DNA of 64,000 nt, from assembly GCF_000760935.2 (NCBI RefSeq), contig NZ_CP049744.1, positions 4,619,501 to 4,683,500 of the forward strand. Reading direction: 5' to 3'. The position numbers and the translations under genes are program-made. Shown here piece by piece: positions 8,126 to 16,533 of this stretch. Numbering within the stretch: position 1 is the stretch's first letter; each line of letters opens with the position of its first letter. This DNA comes from Rhodococcoides fascians A25f (GTDB taxonomy: Bacteria > Actinomycetota > Actinomycetes > Mycobacteriales > Mycobacteriaceae). The notes beneath the pieces were generated by a model. It worked only from the letters and a program-made list of their open reading frames with translations. It did not search any database and was not told the DNA's origin.

Positions 8126-9159
8126 GGTTTCACCGTCAGTCCGATCGAGTCCGGTATCTGAGCGCTCGAAATGCGTTGCCGGAAGACCCAGTACGTCCAG
8201 GCCTGGTAACCGATGACGACGGGGGCAGCGAATGCCGCGGCCCACGTCATCACCTTCAGCGTGTACGGGCTGGACGACGCGTTGGCGATGGTGAGATCGA
8301 AGGCGGCGTCCGTGCTGGACGGCATGACGTTGGGGAACAGGGAGGCGAACAGCAGCACGACGACGGCAACGATGGCGATGCTGGTGAAGACGAAGGCCCA
8401 GCCCTCGCGTACTTTCGCCGTCAGCGCGACGACGAGCAACAGCGCCACGGCTGCCACCGCGACGAGTGCCCAGGTCCAGGTCTTCCCGTACGCGAGTTGT
8501 GTCCACAGCGCGAAGGCTCCACCGACGAGTACTGCCGGAACCGAAAGCCACGCTGCCATTTTCACCGAGTCCTCGTGCACGTCCCCGGAGGTCTTGAGCG
8601 CGATGAACACGGCACCGTGCAGTGCGAACACCACGGCCATCGTTACTCCGCCGAGCAATGCGTACGGGTTGAGCAGGTCGAAGAATCCTGCGGTGACTTT
8701 CTTGTTCTCGTCGATCGCGACTCCGCGCACGATGTTGGCGAACGCGACGCCCCACAACACCGCCGGAACCCACGAGCCGATGCCGATGCCGATGTCGCAG
8801 CGTCGACGCCACACCGGGTCGTCGATCTTTCCGCGCCATTCGATGGCGCAGATGCGCAGAATCAGCGCCACCAGGATCAACAACAGCGGCAGGTAGAAGC
8901 CCGAGAACAACGTGGCGTACCACTCGGGAAACGCTGCGAAGAGGGCACCGCCTGCGGTGATGAGCCAGACTTCGTTGCCGTCCCAGACCGGACCGATCGT
9001 GTTCAGGACGGCACGCCTTCGCTTCTCACCCGTCGCGGCGTCCGGGTGCCTGCCCAAAATGGGCATGAGCATGCCGACGCCGAAGTCGAAGCCTTCGAGC
9101 ACGAAGTAGCCGACGAAGAAGAAGGCGATGATGAGAAACCAGAATTCGGGCAGTGACAT
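8122..9159 (-). CDS. cydB: Cytochrome bd ubiquinol/menaquinol oxidase subunit II
   Basis: 345 residues with 8-9 hydrophobic helices. The N-terminus LPEFWFLIIAFFFVGYFVLEGFDFG is the family signature. CydB pairs with CydA in the plasma membrane to form the high-oxygen-affinity, proton-pump-independent terminal oxidase. The ATG at 9159 lies 9 nt after the cydA stop. Its end overlaps cydD by 4 nt, showing the single cydABDC transcription unit usual in mycobacteria and rhodococci. Confidence 0.95.
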   Translation of the reverse strand: MSLPEFWFLIIAFFFVGYFVLEGFDFGVGMLMPILGRHPDAATGEKRRRAVLNTIGPVWDGNEVWLITAGGALFAAFPEWYATLFSGFYLPLLLILVALILRICAIEWRGKIDDPVWRRRCDIGIGIGSWVPAVLWGVAFANIVRGVAIDENKKVTAGFFDLLNPYALLGGVTMAVVFALHGAVFIALKTSGDVHEDSVKMAAWLSVPAVLVGGAFALWTQLAYGKTWTWALVAVAAVALLLVVALTAKVREGWAFVFTSIAIVAVVVLLFASLFPNVMPSSTDAAFDLTIANASSSPYTLKVMTWAAAFAAPVVIGYQAWTYWVFRQRISSAQIPDSIGLTVKP

Positions 9160-9168
9160 GACTATCCC

Positions 9169-10638
9169 CTAGTACGCGAACGAGAGCTGTTTGGGCTCTT
9201 CGTCTTCCGAATCCGGCGGGTCGACGTGCGGGTGCGCGTCGTGGTCGAGAGGTCCTTCGATGACGTAGCGTCGAAGCAGGTAGAACCAGACGCCCCCGAG
9301 GGCGGCGTAGAGCAGTGTGAACGTCACCAGCGATGCGACGACGAGGCCGACGGGATGGTCGGAGACACCTTGATCGACGGTGAGCCGGATCTGGTCGACT
9401 CCCGAGAGATTCGGCGCGACAACCCATGGCTGACGGCCCATTTCGGTGAAGATCCAGCCGGCACTGTTGGCCAGGAACGGAGTCGGAATGGCCAGCAGCG
9501 ACAACCACGAGAACCACCTCTGGTCGGGAATCCGACCACCTCTGGTGACCCACAATCCCGCGACGGCGAGCAGGGCCGAGCCTGCGGCCAGTCCGATCAT
9601 CATCCGGAATGCCCAGTACGTGACGAAAAGGTTGGGCTTGTAGTTGCCCGGGCCGAACTGCTGCTCGTACTGGTCCTGTAATTGGTTGACGCCTTGCACG
9701 GTGGCACCGAAGTCGTTCTCCGCCAGGAACGAGGTGAGTCCGGGAATCGAGATGAGGTGCACCACGGATTCGCAGTTGTTGTGGGTACCCACGGTCAGCA
9801 GCGAGAAGCTGGCTCCGGTTTCCGTGTCGCACAAGGATTCTGCGGATGCCATCTTCATCGGCTGCTGCTCGAACATGAGCTTGCCCTGAATGTCTCCGGT
9901 GATGGCGAGTGCGCCGCCTGCGACGATCATGACGATGAAGGACATGCGTGCTGCCGATCGGAACATCGTGCGTGAGTCGGTGGCTTGTTCGGCCAGCTTC
10001 TTCTTGCGCGCCTCGCGCACCATCCACCAACCGGAGATGCCGGCGACGAAGGTTGCGGAGGTGAGAAATGCACCTGCGACGGCGTGTGGAAAGGCCGCCA
10101 GCGCAGTGTTGTTGGTGAGCAGCGCCCAGATATCGGTGAGCTCGGCGCGGCCGGTCTCCTCGTTGTAGATCGCGCCGACGGGATGCTGCATCCAGGAGTT
10201 GGCTGCGATGATGAAGAAGGCCGAGGCGTTCACGCCGATGGCAACGAGCCAGATCGCCGCCAGGTGAACAAGTTTGGGGAGTCTGCTCCAGCCGAAGATC
10301 CACAGCCCGAGGAACGTGGACTCGAGGAAGAATGCCACCAGCCCCTCGAGCGCGAGTGGTGCACCGAACACGTCACCGACGAAGCGCGAGTATTCACTCC
10401 AGTTCATCCCGAATTGGAATTCTTGGACGATTCCGGTCGCGACGCCGAGGGCGAAGTTGATGAGGAACAGCTTGCCGAAGAACTTGGTCAGCCGATACCA
10501 GGAGTCCTTGCCGGTGATCACCCACATGGTCTGCATGGCGGCCACCATCGGCGCGAGGCCGATCGTGAGAGGTACGAGAATGAAGTGGTAAACGGTGGTG
10601 ATACCGAACTGCCACCGCGAGACATCCAACGCGTCCAT
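9169..10638 (-). CDS. cydA: Cytochrome bd oxidase subunit I
   Basis: 489 residues. MDALDVSRWQFGITTVYHF places the heme b595/d ligand histidine at residue 18, as His19 of E. coli CydA. GRQPW, a conserved quinol-oxidase motif, occurs in the C-terminal third. The Q-loop is of the short type typical of Gram-positives. I prefer the ATG at 10638 because it begins exactly at the conserved N-terminus; an in-frame start 42 nt upstream would add unconserved residues. A 20-bp palindrome 80 bp upstream is a candidate operator. Confidence 0.95.
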   Translation of the reverse strand: MDALDVSRWQFGITTVYHFILVPLTIGLAPMVAAMQTMWVITGKDSWYRLTKFFGKLFLINFALGVATGIVQEFQFGMNWSEYSRFVGDVFGAPLALEGLVAFFLESTFLGLWIFGWSRLPKLVHLAAIWLVAIGVNASAFFIIAANSWMQHPVGAIYNEETGRAELTDIWALLTNNTALAAFPHAVAGAFLTSATFVAGISGWWMVREARKKKLAEQATDSRTMFRSAARMSFIVMIVAGGALAITGDIQGKLMFEQQPMKMASAESLCDTETGASFSLLTVGTHNNCESVVHLISIPGLTSFLAENDFGATVQGVNQLQDQYEQQFGPGNYKPNLFVTYWAFRMMIGLAAGSALLAVAGLWVTRGGRIPDQRWFSWLSLLAIPTPFLANSAGWIFTEMGRQPWVVAPNLSGVDQIRLTVDQGVSDHPVGLVVASLVTFTLLYAALGGVWFYLLRRYVIEGPLDHDAHPHVDPPDSEDEEPKQLSFAY

Positions 10639-10717
10639 CGATACTCCGAACTCTTCCACCCGAGCTGTGACGGGCAACACCGCAGGTCAGGGCATTGGCC
10701 CGCGACTGATTCGAATG

Positions 10718-10737
10718 TACTACTACGAGTAGTAGTA
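10718..10737. promoter_or_regulatory. Palindromic operator candidate upstream of cydABDC
   Basis: TACTACTAC-GA-GTAGTAGTA is a perfect 9-bp inverted repeat of a trinucleotide motif, between cydA and the PLP-lyase gene. The - strand TACATT at 10719-10714 could be a -10 box overlapped by it. TACTAC/GTAGTA halves are like those of BlaI/MecI-type repressor operators. The identity of the regulator is inference. Confidence 0.5.
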
Positions 10738-10772
10738 GGGAAGAGTCTTTCGGCAGGGTCGTTGGGCACCTA

Positions 10773-11636
10773 TTACGTGGCGGCGACTCCCACGGCTCGA
10801 TCGACCATCTCGGCCACCTGTTCGCCGCTCCCGGGACGACCGAGAACAACGCCGTTCATCGCCGTCACCCGCGCCGCGAGGGTGACACTCGAGACCAACC
10901 AAACGCTATCTGCCGCAATGAGATCCGCTGGGTAGACATGCCCGTGCTCGCAGGTCCAGCCGGCAGCTCGGGCAACCTGGAACAACCCGGCGACGGTGGT
11001 TCCGGCCAGGATGCCCTGCTCCACCGACGGTGTGACGAGTGTCTTACCGCGCGCGAGCACCACCGTGGACCGTGGACCTTCCAGTACCCGTCCCTCGCTG
11101 CTCAGGTAGATGACGTCGTCGGCCCCCTCGGCGGACGCGTGCCGCAGCGCAGCCATGTTCGTGGCGTACGACAGTGTTTTCGCTCCGGCGAGCTGCCACG
11201 GCGCAGTCCCCGAGAACTCGACCGAATAGCCTCGATCGAGCGTGATCACCGACACCCCGTTCGCGCGCGCTGTCCGCACCCGCCCGGGAAGGGGCCCCAC
11301 CGTCACGAACGCCGTCGGCGCTCCACCGCGCTCGCGTCCCCGACTGAGTACCAACCGAAGCACGGCCTCGTCCGCCGAGTCCGCGGTCCAGAGACCGACG
11401 GACTTGTCGATCACCGTTCGCCACTCGTCGAGATCGGGAGCAGGCAGTTCCAGTGCCGTCGCCGACGCCGCCAGACGGGCCAGGTGCAACTCCACTGCGC
11501 AGGCAGCGCCGCCCCGCACGAGCAGTGTCTCGAACACCCCGTCACCGCGTACGGCAGCCAGATCGTCGGCGAACAACAACGGCTGCCCGGCGTCGTGCAC
11601 TCGGCCGTCCAACGTCACCACTACCGAATCGGCCAT
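10773..11636 (-). CDS. Aminodeoxychorismate lyase-like PLP enzyme (class IV)
   Basis: 287 residues of the BCAT/D-amino-acid-transaminase fold. The PLP lysine lies in the motif AGAKTLSYATNM. The segment VLEGPRSTVVLARG corresponds to the family cofactor-phosphate and substrate loop (usually E-x-xxSNxF). It occupies the place of M. tuberculosis Rv0812, annotated as 4-amino-4-deoxychorismate lyase (folate pathway: aminodeoxychorismate to p-aminobenzoate plus pyruvate). A branched-chain or D-amino-acid aminotransferase cannot be excluded. The ATG at 11636 follows TACAGT (11649-11644) by 7 nt, a leaderless layout; a GTG at 11645 is the alternative. Confidence 0.75.
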   Translation of the reverse strand: MADSVVVTLDGRVHDAGQPLLFADDLAAVRGDGVFETLLVRGGAACAVELHLARLAASATALELPAPDLDEWRTVIDKSVGLWTADSADEAVLRLVLSRGRERGGAPTAFVTVGPLPGRVRTARANGVSVITLDRGYSVEFSGTAPWQLAGAKTLSYATNMAALRHASAEGADDVIYLSSEGRVLEGPRSTVVLARGKTLVTPSVEQGILAGTTVAGLFQVARAAGWTCEHGHVYPADLIAADSVWLVSSVTLAARVTAMNGVVLGRPGSGEQVAEMVDRAVGVAAT

Positions 11637-11660
11637 GGCCGTCACTGTAGAGCCAGACGG

Positions 11661-12959
11661 TCAGTCGGCTCGATCTGCCTGCGCCATCACGTCGCGGTAC
11701 TCGTCGAGGTCGATGTCCTCGGCGACGACCGTCTTGGTTCCGTTGTAGACGTCACGGTCGATCTCGTCGTCGGCGTTGGCCACCAACATCGCGACGAACG
11801 TGTCGCCGTTGACGTTGAGGAAGGTGCGGAAGATTCCGGCGAACCAGTCCACGGCGATCAACAGGCCGACCGCTTCGAACGGCAGGTCCAACGACGTTGC
11901 CAGGAACATCGCGATCACCGGGAATCCACCCGGCACCGTGATCGTGCCCATGTTCAGCAGGATCGCCAGACCCATACCGAGGGCAATCTGACCGACACTC
12001 AGATCGACGTCGCCCGCCTGCGCAAGAAACATCACGACGATCATGTAGTTGAGGACCGCGCCGTACGAACCCATGGTGAGTCCGATCGACAGCGTGAAGT
12101 TCGCGACCTTCTGACTGACGCCCACCTTCTCCACGGTGTTCTTCAGAACGGTCGGGAAGGTGACTGCAGAACTCGTGGTCGTGACAGCAATGGCCGTCTG
12201 CTCGGTGAGCTTGCTCGGCAAGCTTCTCGGATCCAACCGGGTTCGTACCGTCACCACGATCACGAACAGTGCGAAGAGAATCAGTACTCCGAGCAGGGTG
12301 GTCCCCAGGTAGCTCAACGCAGTCGAGACGACGGAGAATCCGACATCTCCTGCGAGAGCGGCGAGGAGACAGAAAACACCGACCGGAGCGATGGTCATGA
12401 CCAGGCGAATCATCGTCAGGACGATCTGCTGAATCTGATCCATGAACGTCAGTACGCCGGTGTCGCCCGTCTTGGTGATGTGGCTGCGCAGCGCAACTCC
12501 GAAGAGCAACGAGAACACGATGATCGGCACCATCGTCGCTGTGGACATCGCGCTGAAGACATTGGTCGAGACGAAGTTGAGCAGAGTGTCCTGCCAGCCG
12601 AGCGCCTCGCTCGCACTCTCTTCCAGGCTCGGGTCGAGTTGCGCAGTGAATTCCATGCCTGCACCAGGGCGGATGAGAACGCTCAGCAGCCACGCCAGCA
12701 CAGCTGCCACGAACGAGAAGCCGATCATCCACTTGAACGTCCGCACCGCGATCTTGCCGGTACCTGTTCCGGACATGGATCCCGTCGCCACGATCACCGA
12801 TGCCATGACCAGCGGCACGATCGACATCTGGATCAGGCGGATGAACAGATCGCCGACGAACTTCAGGTTCGCGGCCCAATCACCCACGATCAGACCGAAC
12901 ACGATTCCGCCGATCGCTGCCAAACCTATTTGTGCTGCCGGGTGTCTCAGAGCTTTCAC
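11661..12959 (-). CDS. Dicarboxylate/amino acid:cation symporter (DAACS family)
   Basis: 432 residues with about eight hydrophobic segments plus re-entrant loops. A serine-rich hairpin (TTTSSAVTFPTVLKN, normally SSSSATLP) and NMGTITVPGGFP in the last third are the substrate/Na+ binding motifs of the glutamate/C4-dicarboxylate transporter family. The GTG at 12959 is preferred: TAGGTT (12972-12967) lies 7 nt upstream, and the extra 15 residues from an earlier ATG at 13004 contain that promoter. It is a paralogue of dctA at 39392. The substrate is unproven; the mid-pathway neighbours give no hint. Confidence 0.85.
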   Translation of the reverse strand: MKALRHPAAQIGLAAIGGIVFGLIVGDWAANLKFVGDLFIRLIQMSIVPLVMASVIVATGSMSGTGTGKIAVRTFKWMIGFSFVAAVLAWLLSVLIRPGAGMEFTAQLDPSLEESASEALGWQDTLLNFVSTNVFSAMSTATMVPIIVFSLLFGVALRSHITKTGDTGVLTFMDQIQQIVLTMIRLVMTIAPVGVFCLLAALAGDVGFSVVSTALSYLGTTLLGVLILFALFVIVVTVRTRLDPRSLPSKLTEQTAIAVTTTSSAVTFPTVLKNTVEKVGVSQKVANFTLSIGLTMGSYGAVLNYMIVVMFLAQAGDVDLSVGQIALGMGLAILLNMGTITVPGGFPVIAMFLATSLDLPFEAVGLLIAVDWFAGIFRTFLNVNGDTFVAMLVANADDEIDRDVYNGTKTVVAEDIDLDEYRDVMAQADRAD

Positions 12960-12966
12960 GGCTCGA

Positions 12967-12972
12967 AACCTA
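12967..12972 (-). promoter_or_regulatory. -10 box for leaderless DAACS symporter mRNA
   Basis: TAGGTT on the - strand ends 7 nt before the GTG start at 12959. No clear -35. Confidence 0.4.
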
Positions 12973-13041
12973 GACAGGGGAAATCGCCCCCGGATATCCC
13001 ACACGTTGCACGTAGGTAAAACGTCGGACTCCCCAGGCTCC

Positions 13042-13047
13042 TACTAT
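13042..13047 (+). promoter_or_regulatory. -10 box for leaderless ygfZ mRNA
   Basis: TACTAT is followed by 6 nt and GTG (13054). Another GTG at 13051 directly precedes it, so one of the two is the leaderless start. Confidence 0.4.
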
Positions 13048-13053
13048 GGGGTG

Positions 13054-14175
13054 GTGTCCGATTCCGTGACGATCAGCCCAAGTCCTCTTCTCACTCTTCC
13101 CGGTGCCGTTCCATCCCCGGACGACAGCGTCGACGCCGGGGTGGCCTGGCACTACGGCAATCCGTTCGGTGAACAACGCGACGCCGTCAGCGGGGCCGCC
13201 GTCATCGATCGATCCCACCGCTTCGTCCTCGCCATCAGCGGAGACGAACGCCTGAGCTGGTTGAACACGATCTCGAGCCAACTCGTCTCGAACCTGCCCG
13301 ACGGCAGCTCGGCCGAGAACCTGAGCCTGGACATCAACGGCCGCATAGAGCACCACTTCGTCCAGACCGACCTGGACGGCGTCACCTACATCGATACCGA
13401 ACGGGCCGCAGGCCCCGATCTGCTGTCGTTTCTGAAGAAGATGGTGTTCTGGGCGAAAGCCGAACCCCGCGAGGCCGACGATGTGGCCGTTCTCACCGTC
13501 CTGGGATCCGACGCGGCGTCGGTCCTCGACAAGGCCGGTGTGCCGGCTCCGAGCGAGATCTACGGTGCGTCGGCGATCGACGGCGGCGGATTCGTTCGGC
13601 GGATGCCGTGGCCCGGCCAGAACTCGTACGACGTGGTGATCCCCCGCGCACACCTCACCGAGTGGTTCCTCCGCCTGCGGGACGCCGGTGCCGCCCCGGC
13701 CGGAACCTGGGCGTTCGACGCGTTGCGGGTGGAATCGTTGCGACCGCGCGTGGGCGTCGACACCGACGAGAAGACCATTCCGCACGAGGTTCGCTGGATC
13801 GGCAGTGCCGCCGAGTTCGGTGCCGTGCACCTGGAGAAGGGCTGCTACCGCGGCCAGGAGACCGTCTCGCGCGTCCACAACCTCGGTCGACCGCCGCGGC
13901 ACCTCGTGTTGCTGCATCTCGACGGCTCCGCCGACGGTCGGCCCAGCACGGGCGATGCGGTCACCGCAGGCGGACGGTCGGTGGGGCGTCTGGGTACCGT
14001 CATCGATCACTTCGAGCTCGGCCCGATCGCTCTCGCTCTTCTCAAGAGAACGATTCCGGTGGACACCCCCCTCGAAGCGGGTCCGTGTGCCGCGTCGATC
14101 GATCCTGATTCCATCCCGTCCTACGACGACGTCCAAGCTGGTCGCGCTGCCGTCGACCGCCTGCGCGGCCGGTGA
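13054..14175 (+). CDS. ygfZ: Folate-binding Fe-S cluster assembly protein YgfZ/GcvT-like
   Basis: 373 residues, GcvT-fold. The YgfZ signature KGCYRGQE, containing the functional cysteine, lies in the C-terminal half. YgfZ uses tetrahydrofolate in repair or assembly of certain Fe-S enzymes. M. tuberculosis Rv0811c is the positional equivalent. The start is one of two adjacent GTGs (13051, 13054) placed by the TACTAT box. The stop overlaps the GTG of the downstream MOSC gene, so the two are co-translated. Confidence 0.85.
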   Translation: MSDSVTISPSPLLTLPGAVPSPDDSVDAGVAWHYGNPFGEQRDAVSGAAVIDRSHRFVLAISGDERLSWLNTISSQLVSNLPDGSSAENLSLDINGRIEHHFVQTDLDGVTYIDTERAAGPDLLSFLKKMVFWAKAEPREADDVAVLTVLGSDAASVLDKAGVPAPSEIYGASAIDGGGFVRRMPWPGQNSYDVVIPRAHLTEWFLRLRDAGAAPAGTWAFDALRVESLRPRVGVDTDEKTIPHEVRWIGSAAEFGAVHLEKGCYRGQETVSRVHNLGRPPRHLVLLHLDGSADGRPSTGDAVTAGGRSVGRLGTVIDHFELGPIALALLKRTIPVDTPLEAGPCAASIDPDSIPSYDDVQAGRAAVDRLRGR

Positions 14176-14810
14176 CCGGGACCGTTCTCGCGGTCTGCGT
14201 CGTGCACGCCGACGTTCCGTTCGGACGCCGAGCGGTGGTCGACAGCGGCATCGACAAGAGACCCGTCGACGGGCAGGTGGACGTCCACGAGCTGGGCATC
14301 GGCGGCGATCACTGCCGAGACACGAAGTTCCACGGCGGTCTCGATCAGGCCGTGTACGTCTACGACGAAGACGAGGCGCGCTACTGGGCCGACGAGTTGG
14401 GGGCACCGGTTCCGCCGGGTCGATTCGGGGAGAACCTGCGCACCAGTGGGGTGCCGGTGACCGACGTGGTGATCGGTTCACGGTGGCGAGTCGGCACGGT
14501 GACGCTGGAAGCGACCATCGCTCGCAGGCCCTGCGGCACGTTCGCACGGTGGATGGGCGAGTCGGGATGGGTTCGCCGGTTCACTGCACGCGGCGATGTG
14601 GGTGCGTACTTCCGAGTTCTCGAACCGGGTGTCTTCGCCGCCGGTGACGCGGTCACCGTGGAGTCGATCCCCGACCACGGGGTGACGGTACGAATGCTCT
14701 TCGAGGGGAAGAATGCAGCCGCACTGCAGACACTGCTCGATGAGCCGGGACTGGCACCGAAGGTGTATCGCGATGCAGCAGCTGCACTGAAATCCTCGCG
14801 CAAACCATGA
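14172..14810 (+). CDS. MOSC domain protein (YiiM-like)
   Basis: 212 residues. Conserved MOSC elements are visible: KFHGGLDQAVYVY, GRFGENL, and a cysteine in ARRPCGTFARWMG that would carry sulfur. MOSC proteins are related to the sulfur-transfer domain of molybdenum cofactor sulfurase. YiiM-type members reduce N-hydroxylated substrates or handle molybdenum cofactor; the exact reaction here is unknown. The GTG overlaps the ygfZ stop by 4 nt. The next 247 bp are non-coding and contain a 7-bp hairpin (14852-14858 with 14877-14883) and a TAGAGT box at 14970. Confidence 0.8.
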   Translation: MTGTVLAVCVVHADVPFGRRAVVDSGIDKRPVDGQVDVHELGIGGDHCRDTKFHGGLDQAVYVYDEDEARYWADELGAPVPPGRFGENLRTSGVPVTDVVIGSRWRVGTVTLEATIARRPCGTFARWMGESGWVRRFTARGDVGAYFRVLEPGVFAAGDAVTVESIPDHGVTVRMLFEGKNAAALQTLLDEPGLAPKVYRDAAAALKSSRKP

Positions 14811-15057
14811 CGCGCAGCACGTAGTTCTCGTGTCGCATCACGAAGATAGTTTGCCTGTGCACGGATATGCGCAGGTACAGGCAGCGCGGGCCCCTACCCC
14901 GGGCGTGTCGCGCCGGTGCGCCCGCCACCGACACGTGGTGCCGTATGCGCATCGCGGCGATTCGCGCGCTAGAGTGTGTGCCAGGAAGAAATACCAACTC
15001 TAACGGGGCCGCCAAATTTCCCCAGGCCGCCCCGCAAGTCCGCGAGGGGGCACCGCC

Positions 15058-15252
15058 ATGGGCCGAGGCAGGGCTAAGGCAAAGCAGACAAAGGTCGCTC
15101 GTGAGCTCAAGTACAGCTCGCCGACAACGGACTTGGAGAGTCTGCAGAAAGAACTCTCCGGTGGTTCGTCCAACTCCCATCGTGGCATCCACTCTGACTC
15201 GGATGTGCATTCCCGAGTCGAGGAAGACGAGTACGAGGACTGGCGACGCTAG
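15058..15252 (+). CDS. DUF3073 protein (Rv0810c type)
   Basis: 64 residues: MGRGRAKAKQTKVARELKY followed by an acidic, Ser/Glu-rich tail ending EDEYEDWRR. This basic-to-acidic small protein is found across actinobacteria next to purM, as here. No activity is established. The ATG has a GAGGGGG Shine-Dalgarno at 15044-15050. A TAGAGT hexamer at 14970-14975 may be part of its promoter. The gene ends at a strong terminator. Confidence 0.85.
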   Translation: MGRGRAKAKQTKVARELKYSSPTTDLESLQKELSGGSSNSHRGIHSDSDVHSRVEEDEYEDWRR

Positions 15253-15270
15253 TACTGTGCACTGAACGAC

Positions 15271-15305
15271 TGAGGGGGAGCCGCTTAGCGGCTCCCCCTC
15301 ATTTG
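15271..15305. terminator. Intrinsic terminator, 14-bp stem
   Basis: Inverted repeat 15271-15284 / 15288-15301 with a TTA loop and a short T run after it. It serves the DUF3073 gene (+) and the convergent purM (-). Confidence 0.85.
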
Positions 15306-15340
15306 TTCGTGCGGTAACGCCCCGATCAGAACCCTGCCGT

Positions 15341-16441
15341 TCAGAACCGCGGGTGGTTACCCAGCAACAGCGCGCGCTCGTCGGCTACGTCCTTGCCGGT
15401 TGCCTTCTTCACCGTGCCCAGTGTCCAGCAATCGATGTGACGTGCGGTGAGCACTGCGAGGGCGCGGTCGACGTCCTCGGGAGCGACGATGGCGACCATG
15501 CCGACACCCATGTTGAACGTCTGCTCCATCTCGGCCCGCTCGACGCGTCCGCGCTGAGCGATCAGCGAGAAGATCGGAGCCGGGCTCCACGTGGTGCGGT
15601 CCAGTTCGGCCACCAGGCCCTCGGGCATCACCCGTGAGAGGTTGTTGGCGAGTCCGCCGCCGGTGACGTGGCAGAACGTACGCACGTCGGTCTCGGCTGC
15701 GAGCGCGAGGCAGTCCTTGGCGTAGATCTTGGTGGGTTCGAGCAGCTCCTCACCGAGGGTGCGGCCGAACTCCTCGACGTGTCCGCCGAGGTCCATGTGG
15801 TTGATCTCGAGCAGCACCTTGCGAGCCAACGAATATCCGTTGGAGTGCAGGCCCGACGATCCCATGCCGATGACGACGTCACCGGGACGCACCCGCTCGG
15901 GGCCGAGGATCGAATCTGCTTCCACGACGCCGATGCCGGTAGCCGAGAGGTCGTAATCGCCGTCGGCCATCAGCCCCGGGTGTTCGGCCGTCTCGCCGCC
16001 GAGCAGTGCGCAGCCGGCGATGATGCAGCCCTCGGCGATGCCCTTGACCAGCTCTGCGACCTGCTCGGGAACGACGCGGCCCACGGCGATGTAGTCCTGC
16101 AGGAACAGCGGCTCGGCTCCACAGACGACAAGATCGTCGACGACCATGGCCACCAGGTCGAGGCCGAGTGTGTCGTGCTTGCCGAGGGCCTGAGCCACGG
16201 CGACCTTGGTGCCGACGCCGTCGGTCGAGGCAGCCAGGACCGGCTCACGGTAGTCGCCCTTGAGTGCGAAGAGACCGGCGAAACCGCCGAGACCGCCCAT
16301 GACCTCGGGCCTACTGGCCTTCTTGGCGAGCGGCGCGAACAGCTGCACTGCTCGGTCTCCTGCGGCGATGTCGACCCCGGCCGCCGCGTAGGAGGCACCG
16401 CCCGAGTGAGTTGCGCTCGTGGGTTGGGATTCCTCGGTCAT
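15341..16441 (-). CDS. purM: Phosphoribosylformylglycinamidine cyclo-ligase
   Basis: 366 residues. AIR synthetase, the fifth step of de novo purine synthesis: FGAM plus ATP to aminoimidazole ribonucleotide. Seen: YAAAGVDIAAGD near the N-terminus, STDGVGTK, and GGETAEHPG, all standard PurM/PurL superfamily motifs. The ATG at 16441 is preceded by GGAG. It sits in the mycobacterial purM-purF order, but here a dipeptide transporter operon separates purM from purF. Confidence 0.95.
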   Translation of the reverse strand: MTEESQPTSATHSGGASYAAAGVDIAAGDRAVQLFAPLAKKASRPEVMGGLGGFAGLFALKGDYREPVLAASTDGVGTKVAVAQALGKHDTLGLDLVAMVVDDLVVCGAEPLFLQDYIAVGRVVPEQVAELVKGIAEGCIIAGCALLGGETAEHPGLMADGDYDLSATGIGVVEADSILGPERVRPGDVVIGMGSSGLHSNGYSLARKVLLEINHMDLGGHVEEFGRTLGEELLEPTKIYAKDCLALAAETDVRTFCHVTGGGLANNLSRVMPEGLVAELDRTTWSPAPIFSLIAQRGRVERAEMEQTFNMGVGMVAIVAPEDVDRALAVLTARHIDCWTLGTVKKATGKDVADERALLLGNHPRF

Positions 16442-16533
16442 TCGGCTCCAGCCTGTGTACTAGTTCATGTCAGCGCCCGTCGAGGGGCAGATAGCGCCCT
16501 AACGGTACCGGAGTGCGCGGTCAGGAGAAGAAC

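Noticed and set aside
10938..13019. 693-codon + strand frame across the PLP-lyase and symporter genes
   Set aside because: Shadow of two well-recognised - strand genes.
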